Of a stretch of 64,000 nt of DNA, positions 36,007 through 44,158 are shown piece after piece. Position 1 is the first letter of the stretch. Each line of letters opens with the position of its first letter. The translations under genes and the position numbers were made by a program. The notes below the pieces were generated by a model, which was not told where the DNA came from, did not search any database, and worked only from the letters and a program-made list of their open reading frames with translations. Source of the stretch: Pedococcus dokdonensis (GTDB taxonomy: Bacteria > Actinomycetota > Actinomycetes > Actinomycetales > Dermatophilaceae); NCBI RefSeq assembly GCF_900104525.1, contig NZ_LT629711.1, positions 62,001 to 126,000 on the forward strand, written 5' to 3'.

Positions 36007-36012
36007 GATAAT
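36007..36012 (+). promoter_or_regulatory. -10 box (GATAAT) upstream of the DUF3117 gene
   Basis: GATAAT is close to consensus and AT-rich against its surroundings, about 90 bases before ATG 36103. TTTCGC at 35983-35988 could be a -35 with an 18-base spacer. It would give an untranslated leader of roughly 85 bases. Confidence 0.5.
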
Positions 36013-36102
36013 GGAGCAAATCTGGCGCGCGCGGGGCTGATCTCTGGCACTGGCGTGGATGCGCGTGGCCAGCAGCAGACCACGCCGAACGGAAGGACTC
36101 TC

Positions 36103-36276
36103 ATGGCGGCAATGAAGCCGAGGACCGGCGACGGCCCGCTCGAGGTGACCAAGGAGGGTCGCGGCATCGTCCTGCGCATGCCGCTCGAGGGTGGCGGCCG
36201 ACTCGTCGTCGAGATGACTCCCGACGAGGTGCGCGCCCTGGGCGACGCGATCGACAACTGCGAGGGCCTCAAGTAG
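36103..36276 (+). CDS. DUF3117 small protein
   Basis: A 57-residue protein nearly identical in pattern to the strictly actinobacterial DUF3117 family: AAMKPRTGDGPLEVTKEG, then PLEGGGRLVVEMTPDEV and a short C-terminal helix. M. tuberculosis Rv1211, next to tag, is this family. The function is unknown. GGAAGGA lies 6 bases before the ATG. It has its own promoter and terminator, suggesting strong monocistronic expression. Confidence 0.93.
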   Translation: MAAMKPRTGDGPLEVTKEGRGIVLRMPLEGGGRLVVEMTPDEVRALGDAIDNCEGLK

Positions 36277-36292
36277 TCCCCCCTGCACCTTT

Positions 36293-36330
36293 CGAGGACC
36301 CCCACCGGCACCTGTCGGTGGGGGTCCTCG
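36293..36330 (+). terminator. Terminator hairpin of the DUF3117 gene
   Basis: A perfect 15-bp GC-rich stem (36293-36307 with 36316-36330) and 8-base loop begins 17 bases after the stop codon. Confidence 0.8.
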
Positions 36331-36368
36331 CGCGTGCAGGGGTATGCGGTGTGCGCCGGCCGGGTGGG

Positions 36369-36374
36369 TAGGGT
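36369..36374 (+). promoter_or_regulatory. Putative leaderless -10 element (TAGGGT) of pepA
   Basis: TAGGGT is 7 bases before GTG 36382. Confidence 0.5.
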
Positions 36375-36381
36375 CGGGTCC

Positions 36382-37905
36382 GTGCCTGCTCCCGAACTGC
36401 TCGACCCCGCTGCCAGTGCCTGGACCATCTCCGCGGAGCCCCTCGCCGACGTCCTCGCCGACCTCGATCCCGATGACCTCCTGCTCGCCCTGCCGGTCCC
36501 CGCTGGTGGTCTCCCCACCACCGGCAACGGCGCGAAGGCGCTGGCCCTCGTGGGCCTCGACGCCGCGCAGGTGTCGGCCACCCACGAGCCGAAGTCGGAC
36601 GCGGGCGCGCTGACGGCGATCCCGCTCGCGCCCGGGGAGCGCCCGGCCCGCAAGGTGCTCCTGGTGGGGGTCGCCGAGGGCTCGCCCGCCGACCTGCGAG
36701 CAGCGGGGGCCGCCCTGGGCCGGGCCGGCAAGGGGCACGCTGCGCTCGTCACGACCGTGGGCGCCGGGGGCACGCGGGCCGGTCAGTCCGCGTTGGCCGA
36801 GGGCCTGGCGCTGGGCGGCTACTCGAGCCCGCGGTGGTTGGGTGAGGGAGCCAAGCCCTCGCCCTCGCCGGCCGCCGAGGTGGCCCTGGTGGGGTCGTAC
36901 GACGAGCCGTCCGTGCGGCACGCGGTCGTGCGCGCCCGCGCGTCCATGCTCGCCCGCAACCTCGCCGTCGTGCCCTCGAACACCAAGAACCCCGCCTGGA
37001 TGGCGGCGCAGGCCCGCACCCTGGCCGGGCGCAGCGGCCTCGACGTCCGGGTGTGGGGCGAGCGCGAGCTCCGTGCCGAGGGGTTCGGGGGTCTGCTCGC
37101 CGTCGGTGGCGCGTCCGCGACGCCGCCCCGGCTCGTCCAGCTCGACTACGTGCCCGAGGGAGCGACCGCCCGGACCCCCCTGGTCGTCCTCGTGGGCAAG
37201 GGCATCACCTTCGACACCGGTGGCCTCGACATCAAGCCGGTCGACGGCATGCTCGCGATGAAGACCGACATGAGCGGCTCGGGCATCGTCCTGGCCGTCC
37301 TCGCCGCCTGCCGCCAACTGGCGGTGCCGGTGAAGGTGACCGGCCTGCTCGCGCTCGCCGAGAACGCCGTCGGCGCAGCGGCCTACCGACCGGGCGACGT
37401 GGTCACCCAGTACGGCGGGCGCACCGTGGAGATCGGCAACACCGATGCGGAGGGCCGCATCGTGATGGCCGACGCGCTGGCCTACGCCGACCTGCACCTC
37501 GAGCCCACGGTGCTGCTCGACATCGCCACCCTCACCGGCGCGGCCCGGGTGGCCCTGGGCCGCTCGATGGCCCCGGTCTACGCGACCGACGACGCGCTCA
37601 GGCGGGCGCTCGTCTCCGCGGGCGAGGCCACCGGCGAGCTGCTCTGGCCCATGCCCCTGGTGGAGGACTACCGCGCCTCGCTCGACAGCGACGTCGCCGA
37701 CATCAGCCACATCGCGGGCACCGGAGGCGGCGGCGGCTCGATCTCGGCAGCATTGTTCCTGCGCGAGTTCGTGGGCGCGCGACGCTGGGCACACCTCGAC
37801 ATCGCCGGGGTGGGTCGCTCCGACGTCGACCGCGGACTCCTCACCAAGGGCGGGACGGGCTTCGGGGCCCGCCTGCTGCTCACCTGGCTGGAGGAGATGT
37901 CATGA
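36382..37905 (+). CDS. pepA: Leucyl aminopeptidase (M17)
   Basis: The 507-residue enzyme has the M17 layout: a variable N-terminal domain and a C-terminal two-metal catalytic domain. GKGITFDTGGLDIKP supplies a metal ligand and the catalytic Lys region, MKTDMSGSG another ligand, and NTDAEGRIVMADAL is the family signature with the catalytic Arg. It releases N-terminal residues from peptides in the cytoplasm. GTG 36382 is chosen for the TAGGGT element; an upstream ATG at 36334 falls in the terminator. Confidence 0.93.
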   Translation: MPAPELLDPAASAWTISAEPLADVLADLDPDDLLLALPVPAGGLPTTGNGAKALALVGLDAAQVSATHEPKSDAGALTAIPLAPGERPARKVLLVGVAEGSPADLRAAGAALGRAGKGHAALVTTVGAGGTRAGQSALAEGLALGGYSSPRWLGEGAKPSPSPAAEVALVGSYDEPSVRHAVVRARASMLARNLAVVPSNTKNPAWMAAQARTLAGRSGLDVRVWGERELRAEGFGGLLAVGGASATPPRLVQLDYVPEGATARTPLVVLVGKGITFDTGGLDIKPVDGMLAMKTDMSGSGIVLAVLAACRQLAVPVKVTGLLALAENAVGAAAYRPGDVVTQYGGRTVEIGNTDAEGRIVMADALAYADLHLEPTVLLDIATLTGAARVALGRSMAPVYATDDALRRALVSAGEATGELLWPMPLVEDYRASLDSDVADISHIAGTGGGGGSISAALFLREFVGARRWAHLDIAGVGRSDVDRGLLTKGGTGFGARLLLTWLEEMS

Positions 37906-38258
37906 ACGCCGGATACGGACTGAGCGTGCGCTGGTCCCTGGACTCCGCCCCGGAGGGGGTGGCGCAGGAGCTGCGCGACTACGTCGTCGGCACGTCGATG
38001 GCCAAGTTCATGTTCCTCGACGGGCTGGCCTTCAAGACCTGGCGGATGGTCGAGGGGGAGTGGTTCGAGGGCACCTACGTCTTCGACGAGAAGGTCTACC
38101 GCGACGACTTCCAGCGTGAGTTCTCCGCCACCGCGGCCGAGTCGGCCGGCAGCACCATCATCGGGTCGGCCCCGACCCTGATCGAGCCGTTCGAGGTCGT
38201 GGCGATCGCCGAGGGGCCCGGCCGGTTCCGCCGGGGCCCCGGCCCCGGCTCCGCCTGA
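37902..38258 (+). CDS. Small protein, possibly YdhR-like monooxygenase fold
   Basis: A 118-residue protein overlapping the pepA stop as ATGA. MAKFMFLDGLAFKTWRMVEGEWF and TYVFDEKVYRDDF resemble the dimeric alpha/beta-barrel YdhR/ABM class, in which the Lys-Trp segment precedes a strand reporting on an odd one-substrate oxygenase. The match is weak, so treat the function as unknown. The C-terminus is Gly/Pro/Arg-rich. It converges with the O-methyltransferase gene with no gap. Confidence 0.6.
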   Translation: MNAGYGLSVRWSLDSAPEGVAQELRDYVVGTSMAKFMFLDGLAFKTWRMVEGEWFEGTYVFDEKVYRDDFQREFSATAAESAGSTIIGSAPTLIEPFEVVAIAEGPGRFRRGPGPGSA

Positions 38259-38891
38259 CTAGCGCTTGACGGCGGCCAGCATGCCGTCGCCGACCGGCAG
38301 GAGGGCCGGGATCAGCCGCTCGTCGTCGCGCAGCGACTTGCCGAGGTCGCGCAGCACCGAGGTCTGCTCGTCGCGGGCGGCCGGGTCGGCCACCTTGTCG
38401 TGCCACAACATGTTGTCCAGCACCAGCACGCCGCCGGAGCGCAGCAGGCGTATGCCGTGGCTGACGTACTCGGGGTACTCCACCTTGTCGCCGTCGATGA
38501 CGACCATGTCGTAGGCGCCGTCGGTCATCCGCGGCAGCACGTCGAGCGCGCGCCCGGTGATCACCCGGGTGCGCTGGTGGGCGATGCCGGCCTCGGCGTA
38601 TGCCTTCTTGGCCACGTTCTGGTGCTCGGCCTCGACGTCGATGGTCGTGAGGATGCCGTCCTCGGGCATGCCCTGCAGCATCCACAGCCCCGACGTGCCG
38701 GCGCCGGTGCCGACCTCGACCACCGACTTCGCCTTCACCGCGGCCGCGAGAAGACGCAGCAGCACCCCCGCACCGTTGCCGACGGGGACCGCCCCCAGCT
38801 CCTCGCCCCGGCGCCGCGCCGACTCGATCACCTCGTTCTCGGTGACGAACTCCTCGGCGTAGGCCCAGCTGGCCGGCTTCTGTGCGCTCAT
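38259..38891 (-). CDS. SAM-dependent O-methyltransferase (family 3, Rv1220c-like)
   Basis: A 210-residue class I methyltransferase of the CCoAOMT/MdmC type. [18 protein letters not shown] is the SAM-binding loop, [10 protein letters not shown] ends the second strand, [15 protein letters not shown] holds metal-binding Asp residues, and [12 protein letters not shown] follows. It is divergent from sigE, the same arrangement as M. tuberculosis Rv1220c-sigE. The substrate is unknown. Start is ATG 38891 from the TAGGGT element 7 bases upstream. Confidence 0.9.
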   Translation of the reverse strand: MSAQKPASWAYAEEFVTENEVIESARRRGEELGAVPVGNGAGVLLRLLAAAVKAKSVVEVGTGAGTSGLWMLQGMPEDGILTTIDVEAEHQNVAKKAYAEAGIAHQRTRVITGRALDVLPRMTDGAYDMVVIDGDKVEYPEYVSHGIRLLRSGGVLVLDNMLWHDKVADPAARDEQTSVLRDLGKSLRDDERLIPALLPVGDGMLAAVKR

Positions 38892-38898
38892 GCCGCAA

Positions 38899-38904
38899 AC
38901 CCTA
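38899..38904 (-). promoter_or_regulatory. Putative leaderless -10 element (TAGGGT) of the O-methyltransferase gene
   Basis: TAGGGT on the minus strand is 7 bases before ATG 38891. Confidence 0.55.
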
Positions 38905-38962
38905 CTGCCGCGAGGGGGACGAACCGGGCACCACGGCATACAGCAAACGCTCAGGTTGTTGG

Positions 38963-38989
38963 GGAACGATGCAGGCCACTCGGTCGTCT
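38963..38989 (+). promoter_or_regulatory. Candidate ECF-type (autoregulated) promoter of sigE
   Basis: GGAAC (38963-38967), a 17-base spacer and CGTCT (38985-38989) fit the GGAAC-N16-17-CGTT pattern used by SigE/SigH-type ECF sigma factors. It lies about 55 bases before the GTG of sigE, consistent with self-activation after envelope stress. Confidence 0.6.
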
Positions 38990-39040
38990 GGACCGAATGA
39001 CAGTGTGTGCGCCACCCGGCGCCCGACGGAGGTGAGGGAC

Positions 39041-39709
39041 GTGTCCGCGACCGACACGATCGGTACGGCCCGGCAGGACGTCCAGGGGGACGCCCCAGGG
39101 GAGGCGCCCGCGTGGGTGCCGCCGACCTGGGAGGAGATCGTCGAGCAGCACTCGGCCCGCGTCTACCGCCTCGCCTACCGCCTGACCGGCAACCCGCACG
39201 ACGCCGAGGACCTCACCCACGACGTCTTCATCCGCGTCTTCCGTTCGCTGCACAGCTACCAGCCGGGCACCTTCGAGGGCTGGCTGCACCGCATCACCAC
39301 CAACGTCTTCCTCGACAAGATGCGGCGCAAGCAGCGGATCCGCTTCGACGCGCTGTCCGACGAGTCCGCGGCCCGGCTGCCCAGTCGTGAGATGGGGCCC
39401 GAGGGCACCTTCGACGCCACCCACTTCGACGACGACGTCCAGCGCGCCCTCGACGCGCTCTCGCCCGACTTCCGCGCGGCCGTGGTGCTGTGCGACATCG
39501 AGGGCCTGTCCTACGAGGAGATCGCGGCCACCCTGGGCGTCAAGCTCGGCACCGTGCGCTCGCGCATCCACCGCGGCCGGGCCCAGCTGCGCGAGGCCCT
39601 CGCGCACCGCGACCCCAAGCTCGCCCGTCCCGCCGTGGACGCCGACCGCGCGCCCGTCGCCAAGCGCCGGATCCCGGTGCTCGGCCGGGCGGTGCACGGG
39701 TCACGATGA
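39041..39709 (+). CDS. sigE: ECF RNA polymerase sigma factor SigE
   Basis: The 222-residue sigma factor has region 2 ([29 protein letters not shown]) and region 4 ([25 protein letters not shown]). It directs transcription of envelope-stress genes. Genes for an anti-sigma factor, HtrA and TatB follow with overlapping codons, the order of the M. tuberculosis sigE-rseA-htrA-tatB locus. GTG 39041 is preceded by GGAGGTGAGGG. Regulation is likely by binding to the zinc-containing anti-sigma protein encoded next. Confidence 0.95.
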   Translation: MSATDTIGTARQDVQGDAPGEAPAWVPPTWEEIVEQHSARVYRLAYRLTGNPHDAEDLTHDVFIRVFRSLHSYQPGTFEGWLHRITTNVFLDKMRRKQRIRFDALSDESAARLPSREMGPEGTFDATHFDDDVQRALDALSPDFRAAVVLCDIEGLSYEEIAATLGVKLGTVRSRIHRGRAQLREALAHRDPKLARPAVDADRAPVAKRRIPVLGRAVHGSR

Positions 39710-40338
39710 GCCGCCCGCTGTGGGCAGGAGTGCCGGGTGCGAGCCTCACCGGGGGCCGTGGCCGGTGCCTCGGCGACCAGCTGACGTCCTACGCCGACCG
39801 CGCCATGGACGACGCGACCCTGCTGCGGTGGGACCGTCACGTGGTCAGCTGCCAGTGCTGCCGGGCCGCCGTCGACGAGGAGCGTCGCGTGCTGGCCGCG
39901 CTGCGCTCGTCGGCCGACTCGCCCGTCCCCGGTGACCTGCGCGGCATGCTGCTGGCCCTCGCGACGCAGCTGCCGACCGCGACCCTCGAGGGTCCGGAGG
40001 CGACCCGCGCGCCCGTGCCGCCCCCCATCCCGGTCGCACCGGTGCGGGTCGTCGACCGCGGCACTCCGGCGCTGCACCGTTCGGCCGGACGAGCCACGGT
40101 CTACGCCGGCCTCGCCGCCGGAGCGACTGCTGCCGCGGCCCTCAGCCTCGTGGTCAGCGGTGGCCTGACCTCGACCAACCCGAGCTCGCCCCCTGTCGTG
40201 CAGCGGGCCAAGCCGGTCACACCGGGCTTCGCGACGGCCGCCTTCACGGTCCGCGGCCTGGGGAGCTCCCCGGCGACCCCCTCCGGCACACCCTCCGTGG
40301 GCACGGTGCGTGGTCGTTCGGCACAATCGACACCATGA
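39706..40338 (+). CDS. rseA: Anti-sigma-E factor RseA with zinc-finger (zf-HC2) domain
   Basis: A 210-residue protein. The N-terminal part has a zinc-binding [15 protein letters not shown] motif (His-x3-Cys-x2-Cys, about 46-53) that grips the sigma factor and can sense thiol oxidation. A possible membrane segment lies at about 128-150 ([19 protein letters not shown]). Its ATG overlaps the sigE stop (ATGA). In mycobacteria, RseA is released by phosphorylation and degradation, but no PknB-type site can be asserted here. Confidence 0.88.
   Translation: MSRPLWAGVPGASLTGGRGRCLGDQLTSYADRAMDDATLLRWDRHVVSCQCCRAAVDEERRVLAALRSSADSPVPGDLRGMLLALATQLPTATLEGPEATRAPVPPPIPVAPVRVVDRGTPALHRSAGRATVYAGLAAGATAAAALSLVVSGGLTSTNPSSPPVVQRAKPVTPGFATAAFTVRGLGSSPATPSGTPSVGTVRGRSAQSTP
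40322..40327 (+). promoter_or_regulatory. Possible internal leaderless -10 element (CACAAT) before htrA
   Basis: CACAAT is 7 bases before ATG 40335, although this ATG also overlaps the rseA stop. It could give htrA an independent basal promoter inside the sigE operon. Confidence 0.4.
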
Positions 40339-41975
40339 GCGACGAGCGACCTCCGGAAGGCCACGACCGGCCGGCACCTGCCGACCCCGCGTCCGAGCCG
40401 ACCGCCGAGGTGCGCTCCGAGCCGACCCCCGAACCCGTCTGGGACCCGTGGGCGCCGCCCGGTCGCTCCAGCGGTGACCAGACCCAGCCGGTGGACCTCC
40501 ACCACACCCAGGAGCTGCAGGGCCACTCGCCACAGCCCCCCACCCAGGCTTCGCCAGAGCCGCAGGGCTCGTCACAGCCACAGCCGCCCGCTGTCGAGGA
40601 GCCGGTGTGGGCCGCCGAGCCCACCGGCTGGCCGTTCGACTCACCAGCTGCCGAGCCGGTCGCCCAGCAGCCTGCTCCGGAGCCCACTGGCTTCCCGACC
40701 GAGGCGGCAGCCCAGGGGCCGCTCGGCGGTGGCCCGCAGCCCACGTCCCCCTCCGCCACGGGATGGGACCCGATCTCCAGCCCCACCGCCGACGCCGGGT
40801 ATGCCGGCCAGCCGGCACCGTGGGTCGGCCAGCGCCCGCCCGAGGCCAGCGCACCGCAGCAGAAGGGCCCCGGCTGGGGCGCCCTGGTGGCGGTGTCCGC
40901 GATCGCTGCGCTGGTGGCTGCCTGCCTGGGTGGGGTGTTCGGTGGCTGGCTGAGCTCGACCGGCCGCATCGACTTCAGCGGGCTCGACCGCACGCCCTCC
41001 TCGATCCCCTCGGCCGGGGCCGGCTCGACCGCGCGGCCGCAGGGCTCGATCGCCAACATCGCCGCCAACGCGCTCCCCAGCGTCGTCACCATCAAGGTCG
41101 ACGGTGCCGACGGGGGAGGCACCGGCTCGGGGTTCGTGATCGACCGCGACGGCCACATCATCACCAACAACCACGTCGTCGCCAGTGCCGCGAGCGGCGG
41201 CACGATCAAGGTGGAGCTGGCCAACGGCACCGAGATCGACGCCACCATCGCGGGGCGCGACGGTTCCTACGACCTGGCCGTCCTGAAGACCAGCCGCACC
41301 GACCTCGAGCCGCTCGTGATCGGGTCGTCCAAGGACGTCGTCGTCGGCGACCAGGTGATCGCCGTGGGCGCCCCGCTGGGCCTGGAGTCCACCGTCACCA
41401 GCGGCATCGTCAGCGCCCTGAACCGTCCGGTCAGCCCCGGCGGTGACGGCAACCAGCAGTCCTACATCAACGCCATCCAGACCGACGCCGCGATCAACCC
41501 GGGCAACAGTGGTGGACCGTTGCTCAACATGGCGGGCCAGGTGATCGGCGTGAACTCCGCGATCGCCCGCATCCCGGGCGCCACCGACACGCAGTCGGGC
41601 AACATCGGCGTGGGCTTCTCGATCCCCAGCGACCAGGTGCTCAAGACAGCCGAGCAGCTGATCAAGACCGGTTCGGCCCAGCACCCGGTCATCGGTGTCG
41701 TGCTCGACCGCGAGTTCACCGGCGACGGGGTGCGCATCCTCGCCAAGGAGAGCGACACGAGCGGGCCCCCGATCGACCCGCAGGGTCCGGCGGCCAAGGC
41801 CGGCATCAAGGCGGGTGACGTCATCGTCGAGTTCGACGGCCGTCGCGTCACCGATCCCGACGACCTGGTCGTCGCCATCCGCGCCAAGAGCGTCGGCGAC
41901 TCCGTGTCGATGAAGGTGCGTCGCGGCAGCGAGACGATCAGCGTCACGCTCACCCTCTCCGGCTCGGCCAAGTAG
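40335..41975 (+). CDS. htrA: Membrane-anchored HtrA/DegP serine protease with PDZ domain
   Basis: The 546-residue protein has a long Pro/Gln/Ser-rich cytoplasmic tail (1-180), one membrane helix (about 184-206), a trypsin-like domain and a PDZ domain. The catalytic triad is visible as His in ITNNHVVAS, Asp in GSYDLAVLKTS and Ser in NPGNSGGPLLN. PDZ signals include VIGVVLDREF and AKAGIKAGDVIVEFDG. It degrades misfolded envelope proteins and, in mycobacteria, feeds back on the SigE system. The start overlaps the rseA stop. Confidence 0.95.
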   Translation: MSDERPPEGHDRPAPADPASEPTAEVRSEPTPEPVWDPWAPPGRSSGDQTQPVDLHHTQELQGHSPQPPTQASPEPQGSSQPQPPAVEEPVWAAEPTGWPFDSPAAEPVAQQPAPEPTGFPTEAAAQGPLGGGPQPTSPSATGWDPISSPTADAGYAGQPAPWVGQRPPEASAPQQKGPGWGALVAVSAIAALVAACLGGVFGGWLSSTGRIDFSGLDRTPSSIPSAGAGSTARPQGSIANIAANALPSVVTIKVDGADGGGTGSGFVIDRDGHIITNNHVVASAASGGTIKVELANGTEIDATIAGRDGSYDLAVLKTSRTDLEPLVIGSSKDVVVGDQVIAVGAPLGLESTVTSGIVSALNRPVSPGGDGNQQSYINAIQTDAAINPGNSGGPLLNMAGQVIGVNSAIARIPGATDTQSGNIGVGFSIPSDQVLKTAEQLIKTGSAQHPVIGVVLDREFTGDGVRILAKESDTSGPPIDPQGPAAKAGIKAGDVIVEFDGRRVTDPDDLVVAIRAKSVGDSVSMKVRRGSETISVTLTLSGSAK

Positions 41976-41984
41976 GAGGCGGGG

Positions 41985-42332
41985 ATGGCTGGCGTCAACG
42001 GCTGGGAGTTCATCGCCCTGATCGTGCTGGCGGTCGTGATCCTGGGCCCCGAGCGGCTGCCCGAGTATGCCGCGAAGCTGGGTCGGCTCGTGCGCCAGGC
42101 GCGGGCGATGGCCGAGGGTGCGAAGGGTCAGCTGCGCGAGCAGATGGGGCCCGAGTTCGACGACATCGACTGGCGCCAGTACGACCCGCGCCAGTACGAC
42201 CCGCGCCGGATCGTGCGCGAGGCGCTGCTCGACCCCTCACCCGTCGACGGCGGCGGTGGGTCGGGGTTCGGCCCCGGGTCGGCGACCCGTGACGAGAGCA
42301 AGCCGACCCCCTACGACGACGACGCCACCTGA
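41985..42332 (+). CDS. tatB: Sec-independent translocase component TatB
   Basis: A 115-residue protein with an N-terminal helix (GWEFIALIVLAVVILGPERLPEYAAKLG), containing the Gly-Pro hinge before an amphipathic helix, and a charged tail. The LGPERLP motif is typical of TatB. It cooperates with TatA and TatC in exporting folded proteins such as the Tat-signal proteins at 18371 and 49950. TAGGAGGCGGGG precedes the ATG. Fourth gene of the sigE block, ended by a strong terminator hairpin. Confidence 0.92.
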   Translation: MAGVNGWEFIALIVLAVVILGPERLPEYAAKLGRLVRQARAMAEGAKGQLREQMGPEFDDIDWRQYDPRQYDPRRIVREALLDPSPVDGGGGSGFGPGSATRDESKPTPYDDDAT

Positions 42333-42357
42333 CCCCGACGCCACCTGACCCCGACGG

Positions 42358-42429
42358 CGCTATCTCATGCAAAAGGCGAGTTAGCGCCGGCACGAGGCGG
42401 CGCTAACTCGCCTTTTGCATGAGATAGCG
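42358..42429. terminator. Bidirectional terminator hairpin (AAAAGGCGAG family), copy A
   Basis: A perfect 32-bp stem (42358-42389 with 42398-42429) around an 8-base loop, containing AAAAGGCGAGTTAGCGCCG and its complement, which ends in CTTTT. It sits between convergent tatB and mrp, reading as a U-tailed terminator in both directions. The same sequence recurs at 53879-53930 and in the 52-bp tandem array beyond it. The mrp stop codon (CGCTGA) lies just past it. Confidence 0.92.
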
Positions 42430-42433
42430 ACGG

Positions 42434-43579
42434 TCAGCGGCCGACGGGGGAGAGACCCAGCGAGCGGCCCGCGAGACCCCGGGACCGGGTGGCCAGACCA
42501 CGTGCGATCGCCCGCAGCGACACCGCAGCCGGCGACTCGGGGTCGCGCAGCACGACCGGGTTGCCCTCGTCGGCGCCCTCGCGCAGGTTGGTGTCGAGCG
42601 GGATCTGACCCAGCAGCGGCACCTCGGCGCCGACCGCGCGGGTCAGTGACTCGGCCACCGCCCGCCCTCCGCCGGACCCGAAGATCTCCTGGCGCGAGCC
42701 GTCGGGCAGCTCGAGCCAGGACATGTTCTCGATCACGCCGACGATCCGCTGGTGGGTCTGCAGCGCAATCGAGCCGGCCCGCTCGGCCACCTCGGCGGCA
42801 GCCTGTTGCGGGGTGGTCACGACGAGGATCTCGGCAGTGGGGATCAGCTGGGCGACCGAGATCGCGATGTCACCGGTGCCGGGCGGCAGGTCGAGCAGGA
42901 GCACGTCGAGGTCGCCCCAGAAGACGTCTCCGAGGAACTGCTGCAGCGCGCGGTGCAGCATCGGCCCACGCCAGACCACGGGCTGGTTGCCGGGCACGAA
43001 CATGCCGATCGAGATGACCTTCACGTCGTGCGACACCGGCGGCAGGATCATGTCGTCGACCTGGGTCGGCTTGTGCTCGACCCCGAGCATGCGGGGCACC
43101 GAGAAGCCGTAGACGTCGGCGTCCACGACACCCACCCGCAGGCCGCTGGCCGCGAGCGAGGCCGCGAGGTTGACGGTGACGGACGACTTGCCGACGCCCC
43201 CCTTGCCGGACGCCACGGCATACACGCGGGTGAGCGAGCCGGGCTTGGCGAACGGGATCTCGCGCTCGGCGGTGCCGCCGCGCAGCTGCTGGCGCAGGGC
43301 GCCGCGCTGCTCGTCGCTCATCACTCCGAGGGTGACGTCGACTCCGGTCACACCGGGCAGCTTCGACAGGGCCGCGGTGGTGTCCTTGGTCAGCGTGTCC
43401 TTCATCGGGCAGCCCGAGACGGTGAGCAGGATCGTCACCGCGACCCGTCCGGCGTCGTCGACCCCCACGCTCTCGACCATCCCGAGCTCGGTGACGGGCT
43501 TGCGGATCTCGGGGTCGATGACCGTGGACAGCGCCTGGAGCAGGGCGTCCTCGGTCACGGGTGCAGCGGGGGCGGACAT
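42434..43579 (-). CDS. mrp: Mrp/NBP35-family P-loop ATPase
   Basis: The 381-residue protein has an N-terminal MIP18/DUF59 domain (about 1-90) and a C-terminal deviant Walker A ATPase domain, GKGGVGKSSVTVNLAASLA, with DADVYGFSVPRML and DLPPGTGD downstream. The family loads or carries Fe-S clusters. The CxxC found in many ApbC proteins is not evident at the C-terminus. ATG 43579 has TAGCAT 6 bases upstream, and the TAG of that element is also the stop codon of the upstream DUF1003 gene. Confidence 0.94.
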   Translation of the reverse strand: MSAPAAPVTEDALLQALSTVIDPEIRKPVTELGMVESVGVDDAGRVAVTILLTVSGCPMKDTLTKDTTAALSKLPGVTGVDVTLGVMSDEQRGALRQQLRGGTAEREIPFAKPGSLTRVYAVASGKGGVGKSSVTVNLAASLAASGLRVGVVDADVYGFSVPRMLGVEHKPTQVDDMILPPVSHDVKVISIGMFVPGNQPVVWRGPMLHRALQQFLGDVFWGDLDVLLLDLPPGTGDIAISVAQLIPTAEILVVTTPQQAAAEVAERAGSIALQTHQRIVGVIENMSWLELPDGSRQEIFGSGGGRAVAESLTRAVGAEVPLLGQIPLDTNLREGADEGNPVVLRDPESPAAVSLRAIARGLATRSRGLAGRSLGLSPVGR

Positions 43580-43585
43580 GCCCCC

Positions 43586-43591
43586 ATGCTA
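43586..43591 (-). promoter_or_regulatory. Putative leaderless -10 element (TAGCAT) of mrp
   Basis: TAGCAT on the minus strand is 6 bases before ATG 43579 and overlaps the stop codon of the DUF1003 gene. Confidence 0.5.
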
Positions 43592-44158
43592 GGTCGCGCC
43601 GTGCTCCCGCGAAGAACCGGTCGGGCCCGTGGGACTGTCATCTGCCTCACGTCGGCGCACCTCGAGCCCGCGCTCCTCGAGCTCGTCGAGCAGGCCGCGC
43701 AGCTCGGAGCGCAGGAAGTCGCGGGTGGCGGCATCACCCATCGCGTGCCGCAGCGACGCCACCTCGCGGGTGAGGTACTCGGTGTCGGCGAGGTTGCGCT
43801 CGTCGCGGGCGCGGTCCTGCTCCAGGGCGACCCGGTCACGGTCGGCCTGGCGGTTCTGCGCGAGCAGGATGAGCGGCGCGGCATACGAGGCCTGCAGGCT
43901 CAGCATCAGCGTGAGGAAGATGAACGGGTAGTTGTCGAACCGCCAGTCCTTCGGTGACACGAGGTTCCAGGCCACCCAGAAGACGACGAACACCGTCATC
44001 GCGATGAGGAACTGCGCCGTGCCCATGAACCGGGCGAACTGCTCGCTCCACCGCCCGAAGGTCTCCTGGCTCATGGTGGGGCGGGGCAGCAGGGCCCGGC
44101 GGGTCTCGCGGGGCTGGTCGAGCCGGGTGCTGGACACCCGGCGGTCGCGCTCAGCCAT
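43589..44158 (-). CDS. DUF1003 membrane protein
   Basis: A 189-residue protein with two membrane helices (about 48-70 and 82-102) flanking the DUF1003 signature SPKDWRFDNYPFIFLTLMLS, then a charged coiled-coil tail (about 110-165). It resembles M. tuberculosis Rv1231c, located beside mrp and the MgtE-like gene as here. The function is unknown; a divalent-cation link is suggested only by its neighbour. The start overlaps the MgtE-like gene by 8 bases. Confidence 0.88.
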   Translation of the reverse strand: MAERDRRVSSTRLDQPRETRRALLPRPTMSQETFGRWSEQFARFMGTAQFLIAMTVFVVFWVAWNLVSPKDWRFDNYPFIFLTLMLSLQASYAAPLILLAQNRQADRDRVALEQDRARDERNLADTEYLTREVASLRHAMGDAATRDFLRSELRGLLDELEERGLEVRRREADDSPTGPTGSSREHGAT

